NCBI RefSeq assembly: GCF_001401755.1
Contig: NZ_KQ474099.1
Span: forward strand, 65,926 to 129,925
Source of the DNA: Aquimarina longa SW024
Lineage (GTDB): Bacteria > Bacteroidota > Bacteroidia > Flavobacteriales > Flavobacteriaceae
Direction of reading: 5' to 3'
DNA length: 64,000 bases
Shown here one piece after another: positions 49,606 through 57,736 of the stretch (position 1 is its first letter; every line of letters begins with the position of its first letter). The notes under the pieces were generated by a model that had not been told where the DNA came from, made no database searches, and saw nothing but the letters and a program-made list of their open reading frames with translations. The position numbers and the translations under genes were made by a program.

Positions 49606-50487
49606 CTAGATTGAAGCTAAAATTGTTTCCATAGATCGATCAACTTTCTTTACCAATCCGGATAAAACTTTTCCTGGACCAACTTCTGTAAATGATGTTG
49701 CACCATCTTCAATCATATTTTGCATAGTCTGCGTCCATTTTACAGGAGCTGTAAGCTGGGCGATCAAGTTCTTTTTAATTTCTTCTGGATCTGTAACTGC
49801 TTTTGCTGTTACATTTTGATATATTGGACACTTAGGAGAGCTAAAAGTAGTTGCTTCTATCGCAGCAGCTAATTCTTCTCTAGCAGGTTCCATTAATGGA
49901 GAGTGAAATGCTCCTCCTACAGCTAATACTAATGCTCTACGAGCTCCCTTTTCTTTCATCCATTCGCAAGCTTGATTGATAGCATCAATCTCTCCAGAAA
50001 TAACTAATTGACCAGGGCAATTATAGTTTGCAGCTACTACAATACCCTCTATTGCCTTACATCCTTCTTCTACTACTTCATCTTCTAACCCCAAAACGGC
50101 AGCCATTGTAGAAGGTTCTATCTCACATGCTTTTTGCATAGCTATTGCTCGCTTAGACACTAACTGTAGGGCATCTTCAAAGGTTAAAGTTCCATTAGCA
50201 ACCAAAGCAGAAAACTCACCTAAAGAATGCCCTGCAACCATATTTGGTTTAAAACTATCTCCTAATACTTTACTTAAGATAACCGAATGCAAAAAGATAG
50301 CAGGCTGTGTTACCTTAGTTTGTGTTAGCTCTTCTTTAGTACCCTCAAACATGATTTTTGTAATCTCAAAACCTAAGATATCGTTAGCTTTATCAAAAAG
50401 TTCTTTTGCTATTTCAGAGTTTTCATATAGGTCTAACCCCATTCCTGAAAACTGAGCCCCTTGACCGGGAAATACATATGCATTCAT
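49606..50487 (-). CDS. fabD: Malonyl-CoA:ACP transacylase
   Basis: A 293-residue acyltransferase. FPGQGAQ at the N-terminus, the active-site GHSLGEFSALVA (Ser and the oxyanion Gln region), and the catalytic His in GGAFHSPLM. It moves malonyl from CoA to acyl carrier protein to start fatty acid elongation in the cytoplasm. Single gene here, without other fab genes. Length and motifs are complete. Confidence 0.95.
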   Translation of the reverse strand: MNAYVFPGQGAQFSGMGLDLYENSEIAKELFDKANDILGFEITKIMFEGTKEELTQTKVTQPAIFLHSVILSKVLGDSFKPNMVAGHSLGEFSALVANGTLTFEDALQLVSKRAIAMQKACEIEPSTMAAVLGLEDEVVEEGCKAIEGIVVAANYNCPGQLVISGEIDAINQACEWMKEKGARRALVLAVGGAFHSPLMEPAREELAAAIEATTFSSPKCPIYQNVTAKAVTDPEEIKKNLIAQLTAPVKWTQTMQNMIEDGATSFTEVGPGKVLSGLVKKVDRSMETILASI

Positions 50488-50616
50488 ATGATACTGTATA
50501 TTTTAAAATTTTCAACAAAAGTAAGGATTATATTTACAACCTAGATAGCTCTATGGATACAGCAGTTATGAATGCTCATTGGTAGTATCACAATAATATA
50601 ATCTAAAATTACAATT

Positions 50617-51561
50617 CTATGTATTCTTTCTCTTGTACGTTAAATACGTAAAAGGATACTTGTGTTTTTCATCAACATCATGAAATTCTTCTTTTTCTAA
50701 TTTCCATATTTTGGTGTCAATATCAGGAAAAAAAGCATCTGCATCAAACGCTTCATGTACTCGTGTGAGCTCTATACAATCGGCATATTCCATCCCTATA
50801 GTATAAATTTCTCCTCCACCAATAATAAAAGGTTGCATATCGCCTTTAGCCATTTCTAAAGCTTCCTTAATACTATGCACTACTATTGCTCCTTCTGCCT
50901 GATATCCTTTATTTCTTGTAATAATTATATGAACTCGATTTGGTAATAATTTAGGAAAAGATTCAAAAGTTTTACGTCCCATAATAATATGATGACCTGT
51001 TGTTAATTTTTTGAATCTTCTAAAGTCATCCGGTAAATGCCATACAAGATCATTATCCTTACCTAAAGCATTATTTTCTCCTGCTGCTGCAATCATTGTA
51101 ATAGTACTTGTCGATTCTTTTAATTCTCCAACAATTTCAGATGTTTTTCCTTTTATAAATCCGTCTTTCCTTTTTAGTAATTCTTCTTTAGGAAACATTA
51201 AATCTACATCTTTTTGGATCAAAGCAATCTCTGCCTTTTGTTTTGCAATTAATCGTTCCATCTGTCGATTAACCCATTCTTTACCCATAAACTTGCTAAA
51301 TAACCACACATTACAGAAGTGTAAAATAAATAGAAATGACCAGCATAGTATCGCAGCAACAAACCAATCTATCCCAAAAAATGTAATCTCTTTACCATAA
51401 CCTAAAACTAGATTAAGAAGCATAAAAAAAAGTGCTCCTACTATAAAAACTATAAAATGCTGAAATAATCTTTTTTTCTGAATAATGCGTTTTCTCGCAT
51501 GTTCATATAACTCTCGCTGAAGTGGGTCAATCTGTGGTTTTTCTTTTTTTCTTGAAAACAT
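50617..51561 (-). CDS. Membrane-anchored dihydrofolate reductase (2TM-DHFR fusion)
   Basis: A 314-residue protein with two parts. Residues about 1-120 are a 2TM domain: a basic amphipathic start (YEHARKRIIQKKRLFQH), two transmembrane helices (about 33-52 and 63-85) and a coiled basic region. Residues about 150-312 are a complete DHFR: TMIAAAGENNALGKDNDLVW, PDDFRRFKKLT, IIMGRKTFESFP, FIIGGGEIYT. It reduces dihydrofolate with NADPH, supporting the thymidylate synthase at 56769. Normal DHFR is soluble, so membrane tethering is unusual. One continuous frame with no stop between parts makes a true fusion likely. Confidence 0.9.
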   Translation of the reverse strand: MFSRKKEKPQIDPLQRELYEHARKRIIQKKRLFQHFIVFIVGALFFMLLNLVLGYGKEITFFGIDWFVAAILCWSFLFILHFCNVWLFSKFMGKEWVNRQMERLIAKQKAEIALIQKDVDLMFPKEELLKRKDGFIKGKTSEIVGELKESTSTITMIAAAGENNALGKDNDLVWHLPDDFRRFKKLTTGHHIIMGRKTFESFPKLLPNRVHIIITRNKGYQAEGAIVVHSIKEALEMAKGDMQPFIIGGGEIYTIGMEYADCIELTRVHEAFDADAFFPDIDTKIWKLEKEEFHDVDEKHKYPFTYLTYKRKNT

Positions 51562-51593
51562 ATTAGTGCTAACTTAGTATCCTATGGAAAACT

Positions 51594-51690
51594 ACCTCTG
51601 GGTAGATCCACAAAGCATTCGTTTTAAAAAATATTTTTAATTTCGAGGCAAGCTTTGAAGCATTAAAATCTCACTTGGTGAGTAAAGATA
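51594..51690. repeat. Dispersed intergenic repeat, copy B
   Basis: Aligns with 6356-6452 in order: ACCTC, CCACAA, AAAAAATATTTTTAA, GAGGCAAGC, CATTAAAATCTCACTTGGTGAG. The palindromic end is less perfect here (CTCACTTGGTGAG). Located between the DHFR fusion and the aminotransferase gene. Confidence 0.5.
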
Positions 51691-51721
51691 TAGTTTTTAA
51701 CAAAAAGCACTAAAATTACTT

Positions 51722-52804
51722 ATGAAGAATTTAAGAAAAGAATTTCCTGTTCTAACTCATACGACCTATCTAAATACCGCCGCATCAGGATTATTATACG
51801 ACTCTCTTTTAAATTTTAGGCAAGAACATGATTTAGATTTTCTTATTGGCGGAAGCATATTTAGAGAACATCAATTTGATTTTTTATGTAGTGTACAAAA
51901 AACTATTGCTGAGTTTTTAGGAGGGTCTGCTGATCATACCGTATTAACTCCTAATTTTTCTTTGGGTTTTAATACAATATTAAATGGAATAGAAAAAAAC
52001 AAAAAAATTCTTTTGTTAGACGGAGATTATCCTTCGATCAATTTTGCGGTAGAAAATAAAGAGTTTGATGTTTGTTATGCTACAATAAATGCCGCTACAG
52101 AACAAAATATTGAAGAAGCTATAAAAAAATATAACCCTGATATTTTTGCATTTAGTTTAGTTCAATATACTAATGGTATTGCAATAGATCTTGATTTTAT
52201 CGCTGACCTTAAAGTTAGATACCCTGATATATTGATTATAGCAGATGGCACTCAGTTTTGTGGCACTACGGTTTTTAATTTTAGTACCTCAGGAATTGAT
52301 ATCCTTGGGTGTAGTGGCTACAAATGGTTATTAGGAGGATACGGGAATGGCTTTATATTATTCAATACGGGCATATTGGATCAAATTACTCCTACATCAT
52401 ATATCGATGCATCTGTTCAATCTAATCATGATTTATCATATACCAGTTTACAAGCAAGATTTCAATGCGGTCATTTGGATACGCTAAATTTTGGGAGTTT
52501 ACAATATTCCATGAATTTCCTATCTAAAATAGGTGTACTTACTATTCAAAAACACATTGAAGAATTATGTAGGCATGCTAAATCAGAGTTTTCTAAACTA
52601 AACTTGCTAGAAGAAGATGTACTAAAACGTAAAAAACATAGTACAATTTTTAATATCCAAGGTGATAAAAAACTATATACTTATCTAAGAGAGCATGATA
52701 TTATTACCTCTCTTCGAGGTCAAGGGATACGTATTAGTCTTCATTTTTACAACACAATAGAGGATATAGAAAAAATAGTAAAAGTACTATATCGTTATCG
52801 TTAA
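51722..52804 (+). CDS. Class V aminotransferase-fold PLP enzyme
   Basis: A 360-residue protein of the cysteine desulfurase/kynureninase-like group: LNTAASGLL at the N-terminus, the cofactor strand LIIADGTQFCGTTVFNF, and the PLP lysine in GCSGYKWLLGGYGNGF. No cysteine-containing active loop of NifS/IscS type was recognised near residue 320, so sulfur transfer is uncertain. Reaction unknown. Single gene. Confidence 0.85.
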   Translation: MKNLRKEFPVLTHTTYLNTAASGLLYDSLLNFRQEHDLDFLIGGSIFREHQFDFLCSVQKTIAEFLGGSADHTVLTPNFSLGFNTILNGIEKNKKILLLDGDYPSINFAVENKEFDVCYATINAATEQNIEEAIKKYNPDIFAFSLVQYTNGIAIDLDFIADLKVRYPDILIIADGTQFCGTTVFNFSTSGIDILGCSGYKWLLGGYGNGFILFNTGILDQITPTSYIDASVQSNHDLSYTSLQARFQCGHLDTLNFGSLQYSMNFLSKIGVLTIQKHIEELCRHAKSEFSKLNLLEEDVLKRKKHSTIFNIQGDKKLYTYLREHDIITSLRGQGIRISLHFYNTIEDIEKIVKVLYRYR

Positions 52805-52923
52805 TATCTTTATGTTAAATATTGATTAAATCACTAAAACCTAGTGTTTACTCATTTACATTTTTAATGTTTTGTAGTAACTTAGTTAAAATTAATTAAC
52901 CAATACTTAATATCAAATAAATT

Positions 52924-53220
52924 ATGGCAATTACTAAGCAATATTTAAAATCAAAACCTATCTGTAAAGTTACTTTTATTGTTTCTGCAAAAGAAGCCAA
53001 TAATGTGAGTGTCGCTGGAGAATTTAATGAATGGAATACTGAAGCTACTATCTTAAAAAAGCTAAAAAATGGAAATTTTAAAGGAACAATCAACCTTCCT
53101 AAAGATAAGAAATTCGAATTTAAATACATTGTAGATGGTCAATGGACTAATGAAGTTGAAGCTGATGGATATCAATGGAATGATTATGCTGCTGCAGATA
53201 ATAGTTTATTAGTATTATAA
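52924..53220 (+). CDS. CBM48/isoamylase early-set domain protein
   Basis: A 98-residue protein made of a single immunoglobulin-like glycogen-binding domain: VSVAGEFNEWNTEATILKKL, GTINLPKDKKFEFKYIVDGQ and NEVEADGYQWNDYAAADN. The same domain is found at the N-terminus of branching enzymes and in AMPK beta subunits. It has no signal peptide, so it is probably cytoplasmic and may bind storage glycogen or an enzyme of that pathway. Single small gene; typical of Bacteroidota. Confidence 0.9.
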   Translation: MAITKQYLKSKPICKVTFIVSAKEANNVSVAGEFNEWNTEATILKKLKNGNFKGTINLPKDKKFEFKYIVDGQWTNEVEADGYQWNDYAAADNSLLVL

Positions 53221-53306
53221 AATCTTTTTTCATAACTTATGTGTTCCTTCTCAGAATGATGGTAAATTAACAATCTTCGGTAGATTTAATTTAGATAAAA
53301 AGGTGA

Positions 53307-53582
53307 AATAGTATACCATCTACTCATGGAGTAACAAATAGTCGTAGACATATATATACTACTGGAATTGCTTATAATAAAATAGAGGTAATTAATCGCT
53401 ATACTAATAAAATAATTTCAGAAATAGACACCGATTATGGTAAACCTCATAACCTTGCTGTAAACAAAAAAGGTACTATCCTATTTTTATCATATTCGGG
53501 AGGATCCGTCACAAAGGTTGTTTTCTATAAAATAAAACGAGATGGTAGTCTACAAAAAAATCAGAGTATGACTCTGGGTTAA
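53307..53582 (+). pseudogene. Fragment of a beta-propeller (lactonase/YVTN-like) protein
   Basis: Open without a start codon: STHGVTNSRRHIYTTGIAYN, then VINRYTNKIISEIDTDYGKPH, NLAVNKKGTILFLSYSGG and VVFYKIKRDGSLQKNQSM, stop at 53580-53582. The blade-like pattern (IEVINRYTNKIISEI, PHNLAVNKKGTILFLS) is that of YVTN/lactonase propellers. A TGA blocks the frame at 53304. Only about one and a half blades remain. Confidence 0.5.
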
Positions 53583-53637
53583 ACCCATTTGGAGTTTTAC
53601 AATATTAAAAATGAGTTATTGATTATTAAAAAACAAT

Positions 53638-53676
53638 AAACCTCTCAATACTGTTTTATATTGAGAGGTTTGTTTA
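53638..53676. terminator. Strong hairpin terminator
   Basis: AAACCTCTCAATA (53638-53650) pairs perfectly with TATTGAGAGGTTT (53659-53671), 8-nt loop, then a T-rich tail (GTTTATTTT). Confidence 0.85.
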
Positions 53677-53755
53677 TTTTATTAAAAATACATAGTAAAT
53701 GATTATTCTATTATTTAGACATCACTATCCATATCACCACCACATTAGGCAATCC

Positions 53756-54040
53756 TTATTCATCAATAATTTCAACACCTTTCCAAAAGGCTACATATCC
53801 TTTGATTTGTTTTGCCAGATCACTAGTATTAGGATAATACCAAGCTGCATCTCGATTTTCTTTTCCATCAACCTCGATAGTGTAATATGATGCTACCCCC
53901 TTCCACGGGCAATTGGTATGAGTATCGCTTGATTTAAAAAACTCTTTTTTTATCGTTTCTGGAGGAAAATAATGATTATTCTCTATCACTTTAGTATCAT
54001 TACTTTCTGCAATTACTTGCTCATTCCAAATTGCTTTCAT
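53756..54040 (-). CDS. DUF427-domain protein
   Basis: A 94-residue protein of the DUF427 family: MKAIWNEQVIAESNDTKVIE, NHYFPPETI, NCPWKGVASYYTIEVDGKE and WYYPNTSDLAKQIKGYVAFW. Function unknown. It lies 25 bp downstream of egtD on the same strand, so it is part of the ergothioneine gene set here. This repeated partnership would be worth testing in other genomes. No signal peptide. Confidence 0.9.
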   Translation of the reverse strand: MKAIWNEQVIAESNDTKVIENNHYFPPETIKKEFFKSSDTHTNCPWKGVASYYTIEVDGKENRDAAWYYPNTSDLAKQIKGYVAFWKGVEIIDE

Positions 54041-54065
54041 ATTCTGGATTCTTTATATTTTTTGG

Positions 54066-55040
54066 TTATTCTACTTTTGTAATTAAATAATCTTTATAGT
54101 CATTATGCTGATCTGAAAAAGATTTTTCGATCTTCAGACCAGATTCTTTTGTCAGCCACTTTACAATATCATCATCATATTTTTGAGAAATTTCGGTATG
54201 AATACTTTCCCAAGCTTCAAAATGCACTTGTAATGATAAATTATCTATATCTACAGTTTGCTTTTCTTTACTCACCAAATAACTCTTAGCTGTCCCGCTT
54301 TCGGGATCATATGTCTCCCAATGTATAAATTTATCTAGATTAAAATTCGCATTTAATTCTTTATTAATTCGTGCTAAGACATTTTTATTAAAAGCTGCTG
54401 TTACCCCTGATTTGTCGTTATATGCATCTAAAACTTTCTGCGGATGCTTTTTTTGATCAAATCCCATAAAAAGGAGATCTCCAACATGCATTGAATTACA
54501 TAATCTTTTTAAAAACTGAATAGCCCTAGGATGCAATAAATTTCCTATGTTAGATCCCAGTACCATGATTACTTTTTTACGATCACTTATATGTTTTAAT
54601 CGATCTAAAACTTCAAAATACTCACCTATTTGCCCCCGCACAGTAACTTTAGGCATCTCCGTATTAAGGTTCTTTACCAGTCCTGTAATTGCATTTTCAC
54701 TAATATCAATTGGAGTATAGGTAAAATCATAATGCTGATTTAATAATTCTTGTAACAACACTTTTGTTTTTTTTCCATCTCCAGCTCCTAATTCGATTAA
54801 GTCAAAACCTTTATTACTTACATCAAAGTTTTGAATAATATCGGATTTATGCATTTCAAAAATTTCATATTCTGCTCGCGTAAGATAGTATTCTGGTAGC
54901 TCCATTATCTGTTGAAAAAGGGCATCTCCTACTTCATCATAAAAGAATTTAGACGATAAATACTTTGGGAATGCAGTTAGGCCTTCACTTACTTCTTTTT
55001 CAAAAGTAGAAACCAAAACTTTTTGATCTTTAGAGTTCAT
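54066..55040 (-). CDS. egtD: L-histidine N-alpha-methyltransferase (ergothioneine)
   Basis: A 324-residue SAM-dependent methyltransferase of the EgtD family: YYLTRAEYEIFEMH near residue 50, SAM-binding ELGAGDGKKTKVLLQ, YTPIDISENAI, and VLGSNIGNLLHP. It converts histidine to hercynine with three methyl transfers, the first step of ergothioneine synthesis. Encoded 13 bp downstream of egtB. It adds a SAM demand beside the sulfur genes of this window, although the loci are far apart. Confidence 0.93.
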   Translation of the reverse strand: MNSKDQKVLVSTFEKEVSEGLTAFPKYLSSKFFYDEVGDALFQQIMELPEYYLTRAEYEIFEMHKSDIIQNFDVSNKGFDLIELGAGDGKKTKVLLQELLNQHYDFTYTPIDISENAITGLVKNLNTEMPKVTVRGQIGEYFEVLDRLKHISDRKKVIMVLGSNIGNLLHPRAIQFLKRLCNSMHVGDLLFMGFDQKKHPQKVLDAYNDKSGVTAAFNKNVLARINKELNANFNLDKFIHWETYDPESGTAKSYLVSKEKQTVDIDNLSLQVHFEAWESIHTEISQKYDDDIVKWLTKESGLKIEKSFSDQHNDYKDYLITKVE

Positions 55041-55053
55041 GTAAAATATAGAA

Positions 55054-56220
55054 TTATAGTTCTTTAACTAATCGCAATCCTGTAAATTGCCATCTGAGGT
55101 GTGGGTGAAAAAAATTACGATATGTCGGTCTTATATGATTTTGAGGAGTAGCAACCGATCCTCCACGAAGTACTTTTTGATTGACCATAAACTTGCCATT
55201 ATACTCACCAAGTGCTCCTGAAGCTTTTTTATAATTAGGATAGGGTAAATAAGCACTTTCTGTCCACTCCCATCGTTTCCCCCAGTTAAAAAATGGCTGT
55301 GCAACCTCCCATTCAAATTCTGTTGGCAAACGTTCTCCTTTCCATTGGGCAAAAGCAAATGCCTCATAATATGAGATATGAGTAACAGGAGCTATAGGAT
55401 TTATCATTTTTAACCCTTGCAATGTATATTGATAATATTGTCCCTCTATTATATGCCAATATAAAGGTGTTTTTATAGCGGAATTATGGATCCAATCCCA
55501 AGCTTCTGAATGCCAAAGTAGACTATTTTCATATCCTTTATCATTTATAAACTCAATATATTCTCTATTTGTTATAAGCTCATTACTAATGGCATATTCT
55601 TCTAAAAACACTTTATGTCTGCCAAGTTCATTATCATAACAAAATTCATTACCTGCATATCCAATTTCGTAAACACCCTCATTAATAGTATTATAACCTA
55701 AGTTTTGGTCACAGATTGGATTTTCTGTAAATGTATCATTATACTTAGGTAATAATGGATTAGTACCCAGTATGAATTTTATATCTGTAAGTAATAGTTC
55801 TTGATGTTGCTTTTCATGATGAATCCCTATCTCTACTAATTCTCTTATTTTGAAATCTTGATTTTCTTCTAAAAAAGATTGCATCTGCGATGTTATATAA
55901 TCTCTATATTCATATACTTCTCTTACTGTCGGTCTAGAAAGATTGCCTCTATTAGTACGTATTACACGTTTTCCGATGCTTTCGTAATAACTATTAAAAA
56001 CATATGCATATTCTGGATGAAAACGTTTATAATTTTCTAGATATTTTGATAAAATAAATTCTTCAAAAAACCATGTCGTATGCCCCATATGCCATTTCGG
56101 AGGGGAAACATCTACAATAGGCTGAACTACATAATCTTCGGTTTGGAGAGGCGCACAAATTTCTTCGGTATCTGAGCGAGTTTGTAAAAAGGAGGTGATT
56201 AAGCTATCTGTGATGATCAT
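55054..56220 (-). CDS. egtB: Ergothioneine biosynthesis sulfoxide synthase-like enzyme
   Basis: A 388-residue protein starting at MIITDSL (a longer frame to 56253 adds eleven residues that do not fit). The N-terminal DinB-type iron-binding helix has HHEKQHQE (HxxxHxE), and the C-terminal formylglycine-generating-enzyme-like domain has GERLPTEFEWEVAQP, WEWTES and VLRGGSVATP. EgtB joins hercynine to a thiol (gamma-glutamylcysteine or cysteine) with oxygen. No egtA or egtC gene is close, so a cysteine-using type is possible. First gene of egtB-egtD-DUF427. Confidence 0.92.
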   Translation of the reverse strand: MIITDSLITSFLQTRSDTEEICAPLQTEDYVVQPIVDVSPPKWHMGHTTWFFEEFILSKYLENYKRFHPEYAYVFNSYYESIGKRVIRTNRGNLSRPTVREVYEYRDYITSQMQSFLEENQDFKIRELVEIGIHHEKQHQELLLTDIKFILGTNPLLPKYNDTFTENPICDQNLGYNTINEGVYEIGYAGNEFCYDNELGRHKVFLEEYAISNELITNREYIEFINDKGYENSLLWHSEAWDWIHNSAIKTPLYWHIIEGQYYQYTLQGLKMINPIAPVTHISYYEAFAFAQWKGERLPTEFEWEVAQPFFNWGKRWEWTESAYLPYPNYKKASGALGEYNGKFMVNQKVLRGGSVATPQNHIRPTYRNFFHPHLRWQFTGLRLVKEL

Positions 56221-56320
56221 AAAAAAGTGTATACAATTTATGTATACACTCAAATTTAGTAATTTTTATTTTCATTACCATTCAACAAGGGTTAATCCAA
56301 TGTTAAAAATATATCATTCA

Positions 56321-56746
56321 TTAATGAGGTTTTCGAAATGTAATTGGCACAACATAAGCAATTGCTATGGGTTTATTTCCCCATTTACCAGGTTTCATTT
56401 TAGGAATACTTCTAATAATCCTTATTGCTTCTCTCTGTAAGTATCTATGAGCTCCTTTAACTTCGATTACCTCTACTTTACCCTTTTTATTTATAATAAA
56501 TTCTACTGTTACCGTACCACTCAATCCTTCACTAACAGCTTCTTCAGGGTATTCAAAATTTCTAACAATATGATTCCTTAATTTATTATCAAAGCATTGT
56601 GACGGTGATTGCCTAGCATCTTCACATTTTGGCCACATAGGTGAAATTCCTTTTTCATTCGCATTTTCTTGCGATAAAATTATTGCATCCTGAGAAAAAG
56701 AAAATCCCGATAGCAAAATTGTTAAAATTAGTAATGTTTTTTTCAT
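56321..56746 (-). CDS. Secreted TonB C-terminal domain protein
   Basis: A 141-residue protein with a signal peptide (MKKTLLILTILLSGFSFSQ) and a TonB C-terminal domain: YPEEAVSEGLSGTVTVEFII, KGKVEVIEVKGAH and IPKMKPGKWGNKPI ending in VPITFRKP. It lacks the N-terminal membrane anchor of true TonB, so it probably does not couple to ExbB/ExbD but works as a free periplasmic domain. It contains a Cys pair in WPKCEDARQSPSQCF. Lies 22 bp downstream of thyA. Confidence 0.85.
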   Translation of the reverse strand: MKKTLLILTILLSGFSFSQDAIILSQENANEKGISPMWPKCEDARQSPSQCFDNKLRNHIVRNFEYPEEAVSEGLSGTVTVEFIINKKGKVEVIEVKGAHRYLQREAIRIIRSIPKMKPGKWGNKPIAIAYVVPITFRKPH

Positions 56747-56768
56747 ATTGGTTCATTTAAATTTGGGC

Positions 56769-57593
56769 TTAAACTGCAACAGATCCTTTTATATGAGCAT
56801 CTGGATTATAGTCTACTAGCTTAAAGTCATCAAAAACAAAGCCAAAAATATTTTTCACCTCTGGATTCAATATCATTTTAGGTAATTTTCGAGGTGTTCT
56901 AGACAACTGAAGCTCTAATTGTTTCAGATGATTATTGTATATATGTGCGTCTCCAAAAGTATGTATAAACTCACCTACTTCGTAACCGCAGACTTGTGCC
57001 ATCATCATAGTAAACAATGCATAAGAAGCAATATTAAAAGGTACTCCAAGAAAAATATCGGCACTACGCTGATATAATTGGCATGATAGCTTACCATCAG
57101 CTACATAAAACTGAAAAAAAGCATGACAGGGAGGTAATGCTGCTTTACCATTAGCTACGTTTTCTGAGAAAGATTTTGATGTATCTGGTAGCACACTTGG
57201 ATTCCAAGCAGAAACTAACATACGTCTACTATTTGGATTATTCTTAAGTGTCTCTACAACTTCCTTAATTTGATCAATTTCATTACCATCCCAATTACGC
57301 CATTGATGACCATAAACAGGCCCTAAATCTCCATTATCATTTGCCCACTCATTCCAGATACGAACGCCATTTTCCTGAAGATATCCAATATTAGTGTCTC
57401 CTTTTAAAAACCATAATAACTCATATACTATAGACTTAAGATGCAACTTTTTTGTAGTTACCATCGGAAAACCTTCATTAAGATCAAATCGCATTTGGTA
57501 TCCAAATACACTTTTTGTACCTGTACCAGTTCTATCACCTTTTTCATTTCCATTTTCTAGTACATGACGTACAAGATCGAGATACTGCTTCAT
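56769..57593 (-). CDS. thyA: Thymidylate synthase
   Basis: A 274-residue ThyA. Folate/nucleotide motifs are complete: [39 protein letters not shown], the catalytic Cys in [12 protein letters not shown], and [19 protein letters not shown]. It makes dTMP from dUMP and oxidises methylene-tetrahydrofolate to dihydrofolate, the substrate of the DHFR fusion at 50617. It precedes the TonB-domain gene by 22 bp. The FHDVD-type end is normal ([10 protein letters not shown]). Confidence 0.97.
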   Translation of the reverse strand: MKQYLDLVRHVLENGNEKGDRTGTGTKSVFGYQMRFDLNEGFPMVTTKKLHLKSIVYELLWFLKGDTNIGYLQENGVRIWNEWANDNGDLGPVYGHQWRNWDGNEIDQIKEVVETLKNNPNSRRMLVSAWNPSVLPDTSKSFSENVANGKAALPPCHAFFQFYVADGKLSCQLYQRSADIFLGVPFNIASYALFTMMMAQVCGYEVGEFIHTFGDAHIYNNHLKQLELQLSRTPRKLPKMILNPEVKNIFGFVFDDFKLVDYNPDAHIKGSVAV

Positions 57594-57736
57594 TATTATT
57601 TATTCTTTCTTATCAAATGTTAAAATTATTGTAACTATTTTCAAATATACAAAAAATAGCACACGAGAAGTCTTCCAACTTTTTACTTAATAAATAGTTG
57701 TTCACCAGTTTTTAACAATATTGCGTTAATTTTATG

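Larger units (their letters stand above)
53221..53755. other. 535-bp stretch with a gene fragment and terminator
   Basis: Holds a beta-propeller gene fragment (53307-53582) and a strong hairpin (53638-53676). The bases directly after 53220 show nothing else. Confidence 0.5.

Noticed and set aside
56221..56253. Longer N-terminus for egtB
   Set aside because: The eleven additional residues do not match the family; MIITDSL at 56220 gives the usual start.
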